A DNA stretch of 64,000 nt from Rhinopithecus roxellana (lineage: Eukaryota > Chordata > Mammalia > Primates > Cercopithecidae): the NCBI RefSeq assembly GCF_007565055.1, contig NC_044565.1:38835711-38899710 (forward strand), in the 5' to 3' direction. The number at the start of each line of letters is the position of its first letter. Position 1 is the first letter of the stretch. The notes below the pieces were generated by a model. That model was not told where the DNA came from. It did not search any database and saw only the letters and a list, made by a program, of their open reading frames with translations. The position numbers and the translations under genes are program-made. Shown piece by piece: positions 47,335 to 60,700 of this stretch.

Positions 47335-49098
47335 ACTAATAAAACCAGACCCATTCCTTCATGACAAAAACTCTCAGTAAATGATGTGTAGAAGGAAAGT
47401 GCCTCAACACAATAAAGGCCATGTGTGACAAACCCACAGTTAACATTATATTGAACCGGGAATAGCTGCAAGCCTTTTCTCTAAGAACTAGAACAAGACA
47501 AGGATGCCTACTCTCACCACCCTTATTCAACATAGTACTGGAAGTCTTAGCCAAGCAATTAGTCAAGAGAAAACATAAATAAATAAAGGGCATCCAAATT
47601 AGAGAGCAGGAAGTCAAATCGTCCCTGTTTGCAGAAAACGTGATCTTACATATAGAAAAATCTATAGACTCTACCAAAAACTTCTCAGAACTGATGAAAT
47701 AATTCAGTAAAGTTACAGGGTACAAAATCAATATACAAAAATCAGTAGTGTTTCTATATGCAATGAATAAGCTGAAGAAGAAATCAGGAAGGCAATCCAT
47801 TTACAATAGTTATAAAACAAAAAACAACAACAAAAAACAAAACCTGAGAATAAAGGTAACCAAGGAGGCAAAAGACTTCTACAGGGAAAACTACAAAGCT
47901 GATTAAAGAAATTGAAGAGAATGCAACAAATAAAAAATAAAAAGATATCTCATGATCATGGTTTAGAAGAATATTGGAATTAATGTTAAAATGACCATAC
48001 TACACCAAGCGACCTACAGATCCAATGCAATGCCTATCAAAATACCAATGACATACTCCACAGAAATGGAAAAAAAAAAATCTTACAATTTATATGGAGC
48101 CACAAAAAACCCTGAATATCCTCCTCAGGGAAAAGTAATCCTCAACAAAAAGAACAAAGCTGGAAGCATAATACTATCAGTCCTACAAATATTCAAAGCT
48201 GTAGTAACCAAAATAGAATGGTACTGGCATAAAAACAGACACATAGACCCATGGGACACAATAGAGAACCTAGAAACGAGTCCATGTATCTACAGCCAGT
48301 AGATTTTTTTACAAAGGGGCCAAGGACATTTATTGGGGAAAGGACAGTCTTTTCAACAACAGGTGCTGGTAAAACCAGATATCCCTATGTAGAAGAATGA
48401 AACTAGACCCCTCCATCTCACCCTTAATCAACTCAAAGTGAATCTGAGACCTAAATGTAAAACCTGAAACTATAAAACTACTAGAAGAAAACATAGGGGA
48501 AACAACTTAGAACATTGATCTGGTCACAGATCTCTTAAGTAAAACCTCAAAAAGCACAGATAACCAAAGCAAAAATTAACAAATGGGATCACATCAAGTT
48601 GAAAAGGCTTCTGTACAGCAAAGAAAATGACAGAATGAAAGGACAACCTACAGAACGGGAGAAAATATTTCCAAACTATTCACAATTGAGGAGGATTAAT
48701 ATCCAGAATACACAAGAAACTCAAATATCTCAACAGCAAAAAAAAAAAAAAAAAGCAATTTGATTATAAAATGGGCAAATGATCTGAATAGACATTTCTC
48801 AAAAGAAGACATACAAATAGCCAACAAAGACATGAAAAAACTGTTCAACATCACTGATCATCAGGGAAATGAAAATCAAAACCACAATGAGATATCATCT
48901 CACTCCAGTTAGAGTGGCTATTATCAAAAAGACAAAAAATAACAAATGCTGGCAAAGATGCAGAGAAAAGGGAACCTGTGTATATTGTCAGTAGGTAAAC
49001 TAATACAACCACTATGCAGAATAGTATGGAGGTTCCTCAAAAAACTACAAATAGAACTATCATATGATCCAGCAATCCCATCCCATTACTGGAAATTT

Positions 49099-49151
<53 letters not shown>

Positions 49152-50100
49152 AGACAGGGTCTCACTCTGTCACTCACTCAGGGTGGGGTACAGTGGCATG
49201 ACCTCAGCTCACTGCAGCCTCAACAACCTGTGCTCAAGTGATACTCCTACCTCAGCTTCCCAAGTAGCTGGGATTATAGGCACGTGCCACCACACATGGC
49301 TAATTTTTTTTTTTTGTATTTTGTAGAGATGGGTTTTGCCATGTTGCCCAGGCTGGTCTTGAACTCCTAGGCTCAAGCGATCTGCCTGCCTCGGCCTCCC
49401 AAAGTGCTGGGATTATAGGCATGAGCCACCGTGCCCGGCCCCACTACCGGGAATTTATACAAAGGAAAGGAAATCAGTATATCAGAGACATCGGCACCCC
49501 CATGTTTATTTCAACACTATTCACAATAGCCAAGATATGAAGAAATGGAATCAACCTAGGTGTCCAACAACAGATGGATGGATAAAGAAAATGTGGTATA
49601 AATACACCAGGAATACTAGCTAGCTATAAAAAAAAGAATGAAATTCTGTCATTCACAGCAACATGGATGGAACTGGAGGACATTGTGTTAAGTGAATAAG
49701 CCAGGCACAGAAAGTTAAACATTCTCACTGCATGTCCTCCCTCATATTGGAAGCTAAGAAAAAGTTGATCTCATAGAAGTAAAAAGTAGAAGGATACCAG
49801 AGACTGAGAAGAGTAGGGAAAAGACAGTGATAAGAAGAGATTTGTTTAAGGATACAAAATTATAGCTAGATAAGAGGACTAAGTTCTAGTGTTCTCTATC
49901 AGTGCAGAATGACTATAGTTAACAATAATATATAGCTTCAAACAGCTAGAAGGAGAACAGTGAATGTTCCCAACATGAAGAAATATACATGTTTGAGATG
50001 ATGGATATGCTAATTACCCTGATCACTATACATTATATGTATCGAAACATCACTATGTACCCCATATATATGTATAATCATTATATGTCAATTTTTTAAA
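47335..50100 (+). mobile_element. Decayed L1 (L1MA/L1PB-like), 5'-truncated
   Basis: Sense ORF2 from the reverse transcriptase region to the 3' end. The stretch 'acaagacaaggatgcctact' near 47493 corresponds to the conserved TRQGCPLS region. At about 47628 the catalytic F-A-D-D position reads F-A-E-N, so the active site is lost. Open pieces are short, such as 47991-48302. An antisense Alu interrupts it at 49100-49440. The 3' end is near 50100, after 'tatatgtataatcattatat'. Confidence 0.75.
49103..49440 (-). mobile_element. AluJ-like, inside L1
   Basis: A 48-base T tract is followed by a diverged antisense Alu ending 'gccaccgtgcccggcc'. The host L1 sequence is interrupted within 'ggaatttat', of which imperfect copies flank the Alu. 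Confidence 0.92.
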
Positions 50101-50104
50101 AGCC

Positions 50105-51620
50105 CAGAATCTTAAGTTTTCTCAACTCCCCCAGTCTCCCTTTTGGGAAAGAAGACCCTTTGGAAATTGTTTCAACGGAAGCATAAATTAGGATAGAGCT
50201 AGAGCTAATAGTTATGGTAACCTTCAAAATAATAGTTTTTTAAAACTTATCTTTTAATTTTTTAAAATAAAGACAGCTAGAAAAATTAAAATACCACAGC
50301 ACTAACCACGACCTACCAGAAGCATAGTACATGAAATAAATGGGACCAGCATCTTCTGTTATTCCTCCAGCATTGGCTCAGACTTACCCAAGGTCAGTGG
50401 CAAAGCCAGTGCAAGAAGCAACAAGATGCTTGAGCCAAGAGGAAGAGTTCAATTGTTTAAATCAAGCAAGAGCCCTTTTCAGTCTAGTTGCCTCAAAACT
50501 TAAGGAGTGAGGGTGTCCATCACACCCACGTGTGCAGGATGGGAATTTCTTGCCGTGTGCCTTTCTGCACGCAGAGCCTGGGCTGGGTCTCCTGTGGCAG
50601 CTGCTCAGGACAGTGTTCTCTGAACTTCCTCATTCCTGCCTTCTCTCTACAGGAAGCAACAAAGCAGTACATGTCGCTCCCTTCCCTGAGCTGCGGGGAA
50701 CTCATTACAAGCAACACTGGCTAAGAAAGGAATCATTTCCACCTTGTCACATGAACTGAGATGGATTCAGGAAAATATGAGTTCATGTTGTGGCTCTGTC
50801 AAGGCATCTCTCAGGATATGGAGACTCATTGGCTCTTTGACCCTCTTCCCAACTCTGTCTACAAATCTCTCTTCCTTGGACCTACCCACCTGAAATGCCA
50901 CCACTAGAGTCATTTATTTTAGGCCCAAATTACAACCATGTGAGATAGTTTAATCATCTTTTTTGCCTTGAAACAGTAAGGAGAGATCCTCCCAGTAAGG
51001 AGTGGGAGGTTTAATGGCAATTGGTGGGACTACTGGGGAGCTGTAGGATCCAGGCAGTAGGGCAGGGGAGCCCTGCAGAATGGCAGCCCTGCAGAATGGC
51101 GGTAAAGCAGTGGGAGTTCCAGGAGCTGCCACTGCTTGAGTGCCTTAAAGTCTACAGGTCAGGGGGCCCCTCAGGGTAGGAGAGAGCAAATAAAGGAATA
51201 TAGAAATGCTCTGAACTTTTCTCTGCCACAGCTTGGCCTAAGACCATGTACCCTTCCTGTGTTTGTATCTCAGTCATTCCAAGGGTCAAATCAGGGAGGG
51301 GCCTGGCCCACATTCTCTGTGATAGTAGATCAGAGACCTCTGCTGTTCTGCCTCCCATTCTCAGCCTCACCCCTGATTCTAACTGCAGTCTATGCTGGCC
51401 TCATCCTGACAGCCTCTTGCCTTAAAAGCCAGCCCATGTCTTTTGCTTTCTCTATTTTGGGATTTCTACAATGCTGTGGACACTAGTGGGAGCCCACTTA
51501 GCACTCACATATGCACGGCTCTGACTGTGAGGGAGTTAATGGCTCCAGTGTAACCCTCAAACAGGGGCCAGTGGGAGCTGCAGATGAATGCCTCTTCTGG
51601 TTGACCATCAGATAGACAAC
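50105..51620. other. Intergenic, no feature recognised
   Basis: Unique-looking DNA, GC content rising from about 50400. The open frames overlap on several strands without a domain. Confidence 0.55.
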
Positions 51621-51626
51621 CCTGAG

Positions 51627-51630
<4 letters not shown>

Positions 51631-51661
<31 letters not shown>

Positions 51662-51943
51662 CTAGAGTCTCACTCTGTCGCCCAGGCTGGAGTACAGTGG
51701 TGGTGGGATCCTGGCTCACTGCAACCTCTGCCTCCTGGGTTCAAGCGATTCTCCTGCCTCAGACTCTCAAGTAGCTGGGATTACAGGTGCCTGCCACCAG
51801 GCCAGGCTAATTTTTGTATTTTTAGTAGAGATGGGGTTTCACTATGTTGGCCAGGCTGGTCTCAAACTCCCGACCTCAGGTGATCTGCCTGCCTCGGCCT
51901 CCCAAAGTGCTGGGATTACAGGCGTGAGCCACTGCTCCCGGCC
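51631..51943 (-). mobile_element. AluS-like
   Basis: Antisense with a 29-base T tract; ends 'gagccactgctcccggcc'. Flanking 'tgagaga' copies. Confidence 0.92.
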
Positions 51944-51944
51944 A

Positions 51945-53950
51945 TGAGAGAAGGTCCTGGGAGGGATTAAGCAGCAGTTGCAAAGCAATGGCCTCAATAA
52001 CACACCTTATGTTGACTATCCCTCCTTCCCTCTCTCTCCCCAGTCCCTCACTTCTGCCCCCTGGGATCACCTCCCAAATAACTTCCAAATAAACCACCTG
52101 CACACCATCCCTTATCTGGGGCTCAGCTCTCCAGGGAGGACACAGGATAGGAAAGATAACATTTTTCTGTAACCCCAATAAATGCCAGGACCCTGTGGGT
52201 GCTCGGTCTCAGCAGGAAGTCCAATACACAGCTCAGCAAGCAATAAAGCTTTTATAAAAAGGAATTTTAGTCTTTACCAATCATAGAGATAGGTCAAAAC
52301 GCATCCAACAATTTCTAAATTCCCCTTGTCCAGACCCCAAACCATCTCACAGCTACTCCAGACCCCTTTGGATACCATTCTGGCTCTTCTTCTTTTCCAT
52401 CTCTTTTAATATATGAATGCATTTCACTTCCCTGGCTTAAATACATACAGACAGTCCCTGATGTATGATGGTGCTACTTAGGATTTTTCAACTTTACCAT
52501 GGGTTTATCAGGGTATCAGATGCATTTTTTACTTCAGTATTTTTTACTTACAATGGGTTTATCAGGGTGTAGCCCCGTCATAAGCTGAAGAGTGCCCGTA
52601 TCCACATAGCCTCCCGCTCCTGTCTTTCTACAGAAGCTGTTGTGGATCTGCATCACTAAAGAGCAGCCATCTTCTTTCCTGGTGGTAGTGGAAGCCTGAG
52701 GGACTGCTGCCTACCACCAATGCCCTCCCTGTCTGGTTTGTGGATAAGAGTCAGGCTGCAAGCTTCCAGAGCATCACAGTAGAGCCTACCCTGCATAGTG
52801 CCTAGAGTGAAGCCCACAGCAAACCTGCAGGGAGCCAGTCTTTTTCTGCAACAACATACATAGAAAATGAGCATTTTTGTGCCCTATACGCAAGCAAATG
52901 GATACAACTGCCACCCCCAGAGCTGAGGGGCTCCCTATCTTATTTGACAAAGCGTGACCCCCTTGCAGCACATCAGTGAGCTGACCGCCCCCAGTGGGGA
53001 AGGCTACTTGCTGGGCACGCAGGCAGTGACCAGAGCTCTGACACCGTGGTAGGTCCTGGGAACACATAGAGAGCTGGCTCCCTCTCCCTCGGCTTCTAAT
53101 GAACACGAGCACTTGCTTGACATTTTCCTGCACATTCTTATGTTTGCCAACCGCCTCCCTGCCCCCATCCACACATTCCACAACATGGCAATTAATTGTT
53201 CTCTGCTGTTCAGCAGCATTGGTGTGCACAGCCACAAGTGCAGTCGTGCTTTGTTCCTGGTTTAACCAGTGGCTATCCCTGGCTGTCCCTCAAAAAACAG
53301 ACAAAACCAGCCAGCTGCAGACCCAGCTGTCAGCGAGCCTGACACTGGCATTCAAGTGGCCACAGGAGAACCCATACAGTGCCCAGAGAGAGCCCATTCT
53401 TTTCTTTTCTCCTCTTTACAATTGACAGGCTCTGAGAAGGAAACGTGAGCTCTGGGCTTGGCAGCAGGGCAGGAGGCTCTTGTTAACAGCTTGCCTTCCT
53501 GTTTATATGGGGTCTGGCAAAACTGTTAATTTCTCTCACGGAGGTGACAAATGGGAAACCCAGAACCGCCAGGGAGCAGCAGCCTAGAAAACAGCCCAGG
53601 CGTGACTTGTTGAAGCAAGGCCAGGGAGCTGGAAATGGGTGGGCAGGGACTCTCGTAGGTTCCCGGGCCCACTGGAGAGGACAACCACACTCAGCGGTCC
53701 CTCTCAAAGAGGCACTGAGCCTGGCTGTGTGGGCATGGCTCTGCCGCCGTGCCCCAAGACAGGACAGACACAATGGGGTGCCTGTGGTGTGGCTCAGAGG
53801 CTGCTTCCCAAATTAGCATCTGTGTTAGGACCTGCCGGGTCTGTCCTCACCATCCTTGAGTGGTCCTGGTCTGGCTCAGAAGCTGAAAATACCCCAGGAA
53901 ATACACCAGGGTTGGGCAGCCCCCTTCCTGCTGCTTCTCCTGCAGCATCC
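51945..53950. other. Intergenic, mostly unique
   Basis: Apart from the Tigger-like piece at 52447-52608 I see no repeat. A 149-codon minus-strand open frame (52786-53235) has no recognisable domain. Confidence 0.5.
52447..52608. mobile_element. Tigger/MER2-like short DNA element
   Basis: Contains 'cagtccctgatgtatgatgg', 'ggatttttcaactttaccat', 'tttttacttacaatgggttt' and 'atcagggtgtagccccgtca', typical of the ends of MER2/Tigger elements. The internal part is deleted. Confidence 0.55.
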
Positions 53951-53954
53951 TAAA

Positions 53955-54105
53955 CCCTCGGCAGTGCTTCTCCTGCTGCTTGCACATGGAAAGCACCTGG
54001 AGAACATCAGGTTTAATTGTTCTAGGATAGGACCTGGGTGCTGATCTTTTTAAAAAGCTTCCCAAGTGATTCTAATGGGCAGCCAGGGTGGTGAACCATC
54101 ATCAA
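53955..54105. mobile_element. MER5A-like hAT remnant
   Basis: 'gcacatggaaagcacctgga', 'gctgatctttttaaaaagct' and 'caagtgattctaatgggcag' follow the MER5A-type consensus, well diverged. Confidence 0.5.
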
Positions 54106-54404
54106 GGATAGATTGCTGTTGCTGTTGTTAGTTTCATTATCAATCATTATTATTATCTGAAGTTAAATGCTAGCTTATTTCAAAAGCCTGTTTGCAGGGG
54201 TAGGATAGAGGCAAGGAATGAGATGAGGAAACAGATTCCAACGGTCAGAGCCCCCCAGAAGGTGAACAATAGCTCCAGTTTAACTGGGGCTGGGGATATA
54301 GGTTTAGGGCAGTTTTCCTGGGATGTGGAATTTTCAGAGCCAAAACTAGAAAAGTCTGTCATGCTACCAGCCCCCAGGGCACCCTGGGCTGTGTCTCCCA
54401 TGGG

Positions 54405-54510
54405 TTCACCAGCTCTCTGAGCCTCTTCAAGGGCTAAGGTCTTATTCATGTTTGTATTCCCCAGTAGCTGCCGTACAGTAGGTGTTCATTATCTAGTCCT
54501 GAATTTGCTG
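54405..54510 (+). repeat. L2 3'-end fragment
   Basis: 'cttcaagggctaaggtctta' and 'cagtaggtgttcattatcta' fit the sense end of L2. Confidence 0.5.
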
Positions 54511-54514
54511 CCTC

Positions 54515-57400
54515 CTGTTTAATTCAACAAAGGCTCCTTAGCTGCTGCTATTTTATGTAGGAATGTTACCGTGCTTTCATGGCCTGGAGAAAGACATAGT
54601 ATTATTTGTTCTGGAGAGAGATGCAGCTTCAGCGTGGGTTGAAGAGCAGGTTGTGGGCTGAGCTTTGGGAGAGATTTGCAAGCCTGTGGACGTGGAATGC
54701 TGTGGCTGCAAACATTTCAGGGAAGTGGAGCTATTCTCACCACAGATATAGATCTCATTTAAATATCCCTCTGCACACAATTTTCCTATCAAAGCAACTG
54801 GACTGCAAAAATGAACTATTTTGGAAGTGTTGTCTCTTATAAAAGGAAAATCAGGATTCTCTCTCCTTTTTTGCTTCAGTTTTATTCAAAACAAGTAAAA
54901 TAAGGGTTTGTGGAGAACATAGCAGCTCCCTTCTCAGGCTCTTTGAGGACTCTCAAAGCCTGACAAGCAGGCCTTCCTGAAACTCACAGTGAAGGCCTGT
55001 CTACCCCACCACTCTGGCCCCTCCCCATCCTCAGTGTGGCCTCCCTGGGTCCCTGCATGGATGGTCCTGTGGCTGTGCAGACTCCTTCTCATCTCTGTCC
55101 AGGAGGTTCCCACCCAGCCCCTTACTTCCACTCTTTCTGCAATGATCAGCTCAAGCTTGGGATCCTCCAGGAAGACCTACTTCCTCCTCTCTCTTCTGAA
55201 AGTTTCCAAAGCAAGCAGAGGCTCTGCCACACTGTCCAGCGTTCCTCTGTGATCCCTTGTGGAAGTTACCAGGTCATTAGTTCCACCAACATGTCCTTTG
55301 CTGATACAGTCTCTGCCTACCAGCCCCAGTCCTGGTATTCCTGGGACTGTCTGAAAATCTGCATGGCTGTGGTCTGCCCACCTGCTCACCATGGTGTATA
55401 AACAGTAGGAAAGTATGCAGATGAGATATTTAGTCAGCAAGAAGCCTGGGGAAGCTGCAGTCCTCTGCAGTCCTCTGCTGCTTCCCTCACTCCCAGCACT
55501 GAAACAGGGAGTGGGGAGGAGGGGTACAGTTGGTTCTGCAGCCAAGAGCCCTTGGGTGGGAGTTCTTTGATGTGGCTGCTTTCCCAGGAAAGGACATCTC
55601 TGCATCCCTCCAGAACTTCCAAGGGGCCATCTCTGCTTCAGCCTACCATCTCTGCTGCAGTCCCTACTATGTTCTCACCTCTGAAGTCCTGGCCAGATCC
55701 TAAGCTTGGCCCACAGGGAACAGCTGACCCTGGAATCAGGAACCTTACTCTGGATTCTGGGTTCTGACAGTGTGGTTGGGTGCTCCCAGTACCTTAGTTT
55801 TCTTATCCAGAAATGGGGGTTAATAATAGCACCTACTTCACTGGTATTCAGAGGATCAATTGACCTACTTCTGTTAAAGCAATTAGAACAGTGCCTGACA
55901 CATAATAAATGTTGGTTATTATTTAACATTCTCTTAATGGAGGAGAGGGAGGAGATGACAAATCATCTCTAGGTGAGAGGCCACCTGAATTTTGTGAGTC
56001 CTGCATCCTGAAGTTTTCCCATCTCTGATTTTGGTTCTTATCGCTAGAGGCAGTTCTGGCCTCCTGAAGAATCTCTCAGCCCAGACACTCCTGAGTTTCT
56101 TTCTGTGTGTGTTGTGTCTCCAAAATAGGCCAGCCATGGCTGAGCTCTAAGAAAGTTGCCTTTAATTGCTACCTTGACACAGTCCACTTCTAATTGTTTT
56201 GAATGTGTTAATCTTGATATCTTAAACCTCCATGTGCCTCTTGAGGCAAGCAATTCTGTCTTGTGCATTTTCTTGATCTCCCAACTATGCCTAACATAGT
56301 TCTACGTATTGGTTGAGTGATACCTTAAAACCTGGGAGAACCCAAAAACAATTTGCCACCCCACTGCCCAGTGTCCCTGAGACCAAAAATAATACTGAGG
56401 AGACCCCCTTGACCTTGAGCATCTGAGTCCGGATCAGGCAGGTTGGAAAATACAGCTGCTTTGGATTTTGGGAATTTGGGAGAGTGGAGTGACAGCCAGC
56501 AAAACTTCCATCCCCAGCAGACTAGCCTCTGTCTACTCCCTAAGGTTTGGAGTGAGCCCAAATAGTTTCATTTGGGAGACAGGGGAGGCGCCAGCCAGAG
56601 TCAATAAATAGATACCCTTCTCTCCCTCGATTTTACTTCCTCAGTGGTGCATGGAAAGCCTGGAGTCTGCAGTAATCAAATAGACTGGACCAGGAAGGGG
56701 CTCTCATTCCAGGCTGCAGGGAAAGCCCCAAGACTCTGCTATGGTTCTTCATGCCCACTCTTCTTTTGCTGAAAAGGGACCTGTTTGTGACATTTCTTGT
56801 GTCCCTCTCACATTTCAGAGCTTTTGTTGGAAAATGCTTTTAGATTACCATTAAGTCTGTGTTATCCTTTAAAAGACTGGATGAGTAATAAATGAGCTAA
56901 TCTATCCTATTTTCCAAAAAGAATTAGACATTCCTCCCACTTCCCTGAACAAAATATCTGTATTCCCACCCACACTCTCAGCGACCTGCTGCCGAGGCTG
57001 AAACCACGCCAAGGTTGGCTTCAGCACTACTGCTCCTAGGGCTTTGGGCTGCTCCCCATTCCAGCCAGGGTCCTTGACTCCGCATCTGAGTTCTTACTCT
57101 GTTCCAATATAGATAAAGGCACGTTAATGGGGCCAAGAGTCCCTCTGCCAGATGGGCTGAAACACCATAGACTGACTATAGTCAGCAGCCCATGGAGAAG
57201 AGTTCAGACATTAAATGCTTTGCTGTGCAGAAGTTGTCAACAAACAGCAAGGCACACCAGCCCGCAGCCACTATCCATGCCATGTTTCTACCCTGGCTTC
57301 CAGCCTCAGACTTGCCCCCTGCCCAAAAGGCCCTCCCTTCTCCTAGGCACCGGACAAATTCTACTCTTTCAAGATTCAGACCAAGCTCCTCCCCCTCCCC
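54515..57400. other. Intergenic, mostly unique
   Basis: GC-moderate sequence with a MIR at 55765-55925. The remaining open frames overlap heavily in several frames and look like chance. Confidence 0.5.
55765..55925 (+). repeat. MIR
   Basis: Sense MIR 3' half: 'accttagttttcttatccag', 'acagtgcctgacacataata', ending 'aatgttggttatta'. Confidence 0.8.
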
Positions 57401-57404
57401 AGCA

Positions 57405-57560
57405 CTCCTTCAGGATAGGTGCATTTATTGAGCACCTGCTGAATTCCAGGAGTGGACTAGGGATTCAGATACAAAGATTAAACTCCCCAGCCCTACCTGC
57501 AAGGAGTTACCAATCTGGGAAGCAATCGCTGACCATTTTAGCCCACAAGTGCTATCCTTC
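57405..57560 (-). repeat. L2 fragment
   Basis: 'catttattgagcacctgctg' and 'ctacctgcaaggagttacca' fit antisense L2. Confidence 0.5.
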
Positions 57561-57649
57561 TTCGAATTCCTTTGAACAAGAAGTTTGAAGTACAGTGTAG
57601 ATCTCACAGAATCATCAGTCTTAGAAACAGAAGGAACCTCAAAAAATTC

Positions 57650-57790
57650 ATCTAATTGGTCCAGCCTTGGCTGTTGTTAATATTATTCCCAACTTACATA
57701 CAAGTTAACGGAGCCTCTGAGAGGTTAAGAGCATTGTCCAGAGTCACAGAGTGAGCTGGTGGCCCTTATGTGCTCTAACTGCTATATGTG
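57650..57790 (-). repeat. MIR
   Basis: Antisense MIR: 'attcccaacttacatacaag', 'ctctgagaggttaagagcat', 'agagtcacagagtgagctgg'. Confidence 0.65.
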
Positions 57791-57799
57791 TTGGTCTTA

Positions 57800-60700
57800 C
57801 TTCCCCAGTTGGTCTCTAAGCTTCCCAGGAGGGGCCAGGACATTTTAACTTTCCTGCCTATAGCCTTTCTGCCAACCCTCCACACACATTAAGTGCCTAA
57901 TAAAGACTGGTGACTTGCTGATTGCTTGTGGGCCTCTCTCAGCTCCTCAGGTCACAGGGCCCAAGGGCACTACCTGGAACCTGTAGTCCAGACCCTGCAT
58001 CTGGAGAGAGGCTGAGCTTCCTCTCCATTCCTCACATTTCCTTGGTGTGGTCTCTTTTTGAGAAGCAGCAGCCTGTAGCCCCCAGGAGAGGGCCTACATC
58101 TCACTGTTTGCAAACAGGCTTTGCTTTCTTTAAAGGCTCTGTTCTCAAGACAGGCTCAAGTGAGCAGCCCTTGGAACTGGAGTGGTTAAGTTAAATAAGG
58201 GTGTTGGTTGCAGCCTTCCTCCTCAGAGAAAATGAAGTTGACCTGATCTCTTTCCCATGAGCCATTTGGAGAACAGAAGATAATAAAGACAACTGAATTT
58301 TCCCCTGGACCGTCCTCTGGCAGCTCTTTATGAGGGGCTGTGGTGTTGCTGGGAGAATGCAAGAAGGTGAAGAGAAGCTGGTGGGATTGTGCACGCTGCT
58401 TCAAGGTGGACCCCACCCCCAGTGGTGGGCCAGCCACAGTGAGTGACCGAGGACTCTGTGTGCCTGGGCCTCTGGCCAAGGAGGTGAGGCCTGGTTGTCA
58501 TCCAGCTGAAGGCAGCTGTGCTTGTGAAAATGTTCTTCTCTCGACACTGCACTCACCTGAAATACTACAGGCCATGGCATGAGCCCAAATCTGCTCATGA
58601 GTGTTTATCCCTCCAAGGGCAGCCATACCAGGTGGGGGATCTGAGGAAGCAGGAATTGAGAACTCTGCATGGGAACATGTAGATTTCAGGATTCAGATCA
58701 GAACCTTACAGTAGTTTTGTCTTTGAGTTCAGAACCTTACAGTAGATTTGTCTTTGAGTTAAATGTTCCAGAGCCAGCCCCAGGATCCTGTGAGTTGGAA
58801 GAGGAACTTTAGGACCTTGGAATTATACCCTAAGGGTGGAGAGATTGAGAGAGAAGTGCTCAAAATACAGAGGAAAGGTGCCCCCAGCCAAGGATTAATC
58901 AGTGTAGTGGGGGAAGCAGACTAATCAAGATGTAATTATGCCAAAGGGAAACAAACCAACTAATGGGTGTCTTCCTAGAGCTCCCAGACCTGAAGGAAGG
59001 AGCAGCTTGCTGGCTTCAGGGGTGAACTTTTCTTTAGGGGCCAGGAAAATGAGAGGACATGCTGGACATGTGGATTCAAGGCCCAGGGAACATGGGGATA
59101 CAAAGGCAGAGGCCCTGGGACTGGAGTGGGGATGGACTCGCTCAGGGGCTGCGGAAAGGAAAAAGATCAGACAACCTGAAATGCACTTGCAGCCAGCCAG
59201 CAGGACCCAGGCTGCCCAGACAGCTGATGGCCAGGAGACAGCCTGCTTCTAGAGCACCAGACGCTGCCTCTTCCCAAAGACTGCAAAGCGTCAGCCAACA
59301 GAAAAGCCACCTGGGCCTCCTTGCACACTTTCTATGCTCAGGAGCCAAGAACGTGCCTCCTTCCCTCCTGTCTTCCTGACCTCAGCAACTACACTCAGAA
59401 GAACAGCCAGATAGTCTTCAAACTGCTGTTTGCCTCCCAACACCTGGCAACAGGCAACAGGCAGACTGATGAACCAAAAACTTTAAATGTTTGTTTTCTT
59501 TAAATAAAATTCCTTGGAAAGAGCTCTGAAAGTGAGGAGAAGAAATCCTAATTTGGTAACACCATTGAATGTTTGCATTTTCTAGGGCAATTCAATCTCT
59601 GGATTTTTAATTAAAGAAAAAAGAAAAGAATTAGCTGGAAAGATCTTGCCAAGAAGCTAAATGAGCCCATGCAGTTTGAAAATGAAGGTAAAAAGTCTCA
59701 GCAGAGTTTGTACTTCCCCAAGATCACACATGTGACAGGGTCAGGTGACCTCCCAGCCTTGCCTAACATGTCATCCCACCCTGATCCCATCCTGGGTCCT
59801 CTTTGAGGGAAGAGGTTAGCAATCTCCACAAGCCCAACCAATTCTACTGGGCCTGAACCTGAGGTTGGAATATGCCACTAGCCAATTTAGGTTTGTACCT
59901 TCTTCTGTACTAAGGGTTGCCTGTATAGCATATACATTTACACTAAATAAAAAATTTAGTGTGTACCTGAAATATCATAAAATGCATTTGTACATTTCCT
60001 GGAACAGTAAAGGTATTGTTTGGCTTGGCCATCTGGGGATGCAATGACAGAGGGTAAAAGAGGTGGGTGGCTGCCATGACTGGGCCTGACATGGCATAGA
60101 CCGTAATTGACCCCATGGTCTGCATTCAGAAATTGGATATGGGGGCTTCTAGGTTACCTTTGGTTCTTGTTCCAAGGACAACATTTGGCTCTGTCAAACT
60201 CTGCTAGCTCTAGCTACCATGCCTCTAGCTAGTCCCCTCCCACCTCTGAGCCATCCCCCAATTATCTGACAGCCACACTTGATGGGCTCCAGCCCCCTGA
60301 GTCGGCCTTGCTGGCACACAGAAATACAAGCATCCTTGGTTTCTTGCACATATATGGTACTGTCTGCTTATCAGCTGAACCGTAAGGGTCTTGCAGTCTG
60401 AGACTTTACTCTCTGGTTCTCCACTGTGTCTCCAAGTTCTCTCTGTGGTGAACACTCAGTCCACTGTGACAACCCTCCCCCCCCCCAACACCCACAGGCA
60501 CCCACATGCACATAGTTCTATCAAGCAATCTAGACATTAAACGTAGATGTGATGAAAATATCAACAGCTCAAGTCAGGGCCCCAGCTGTAATTCCACTGG
60601 AAGCCACTGATATTTTAAGGGGCCAAACATGACTGTCCCTTGGACTTCAGGCCAAATATCAAATGAAGATGTGGAGTCCCAATCTTCTAATTTTTACGGT

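Noticed and set aside
52786..53235. 149-codon minus-strand open frame
   Set aside because: Looks open by chance in GC-richer DNA; the other frames on both strands are also partly open and the protein matches nothing I know.
57127..57588. 153-codon open frame on the + strand
   Set aside because: Its end runs through an L2 fragment (57405-57560), so the frame is not a conserved gene.
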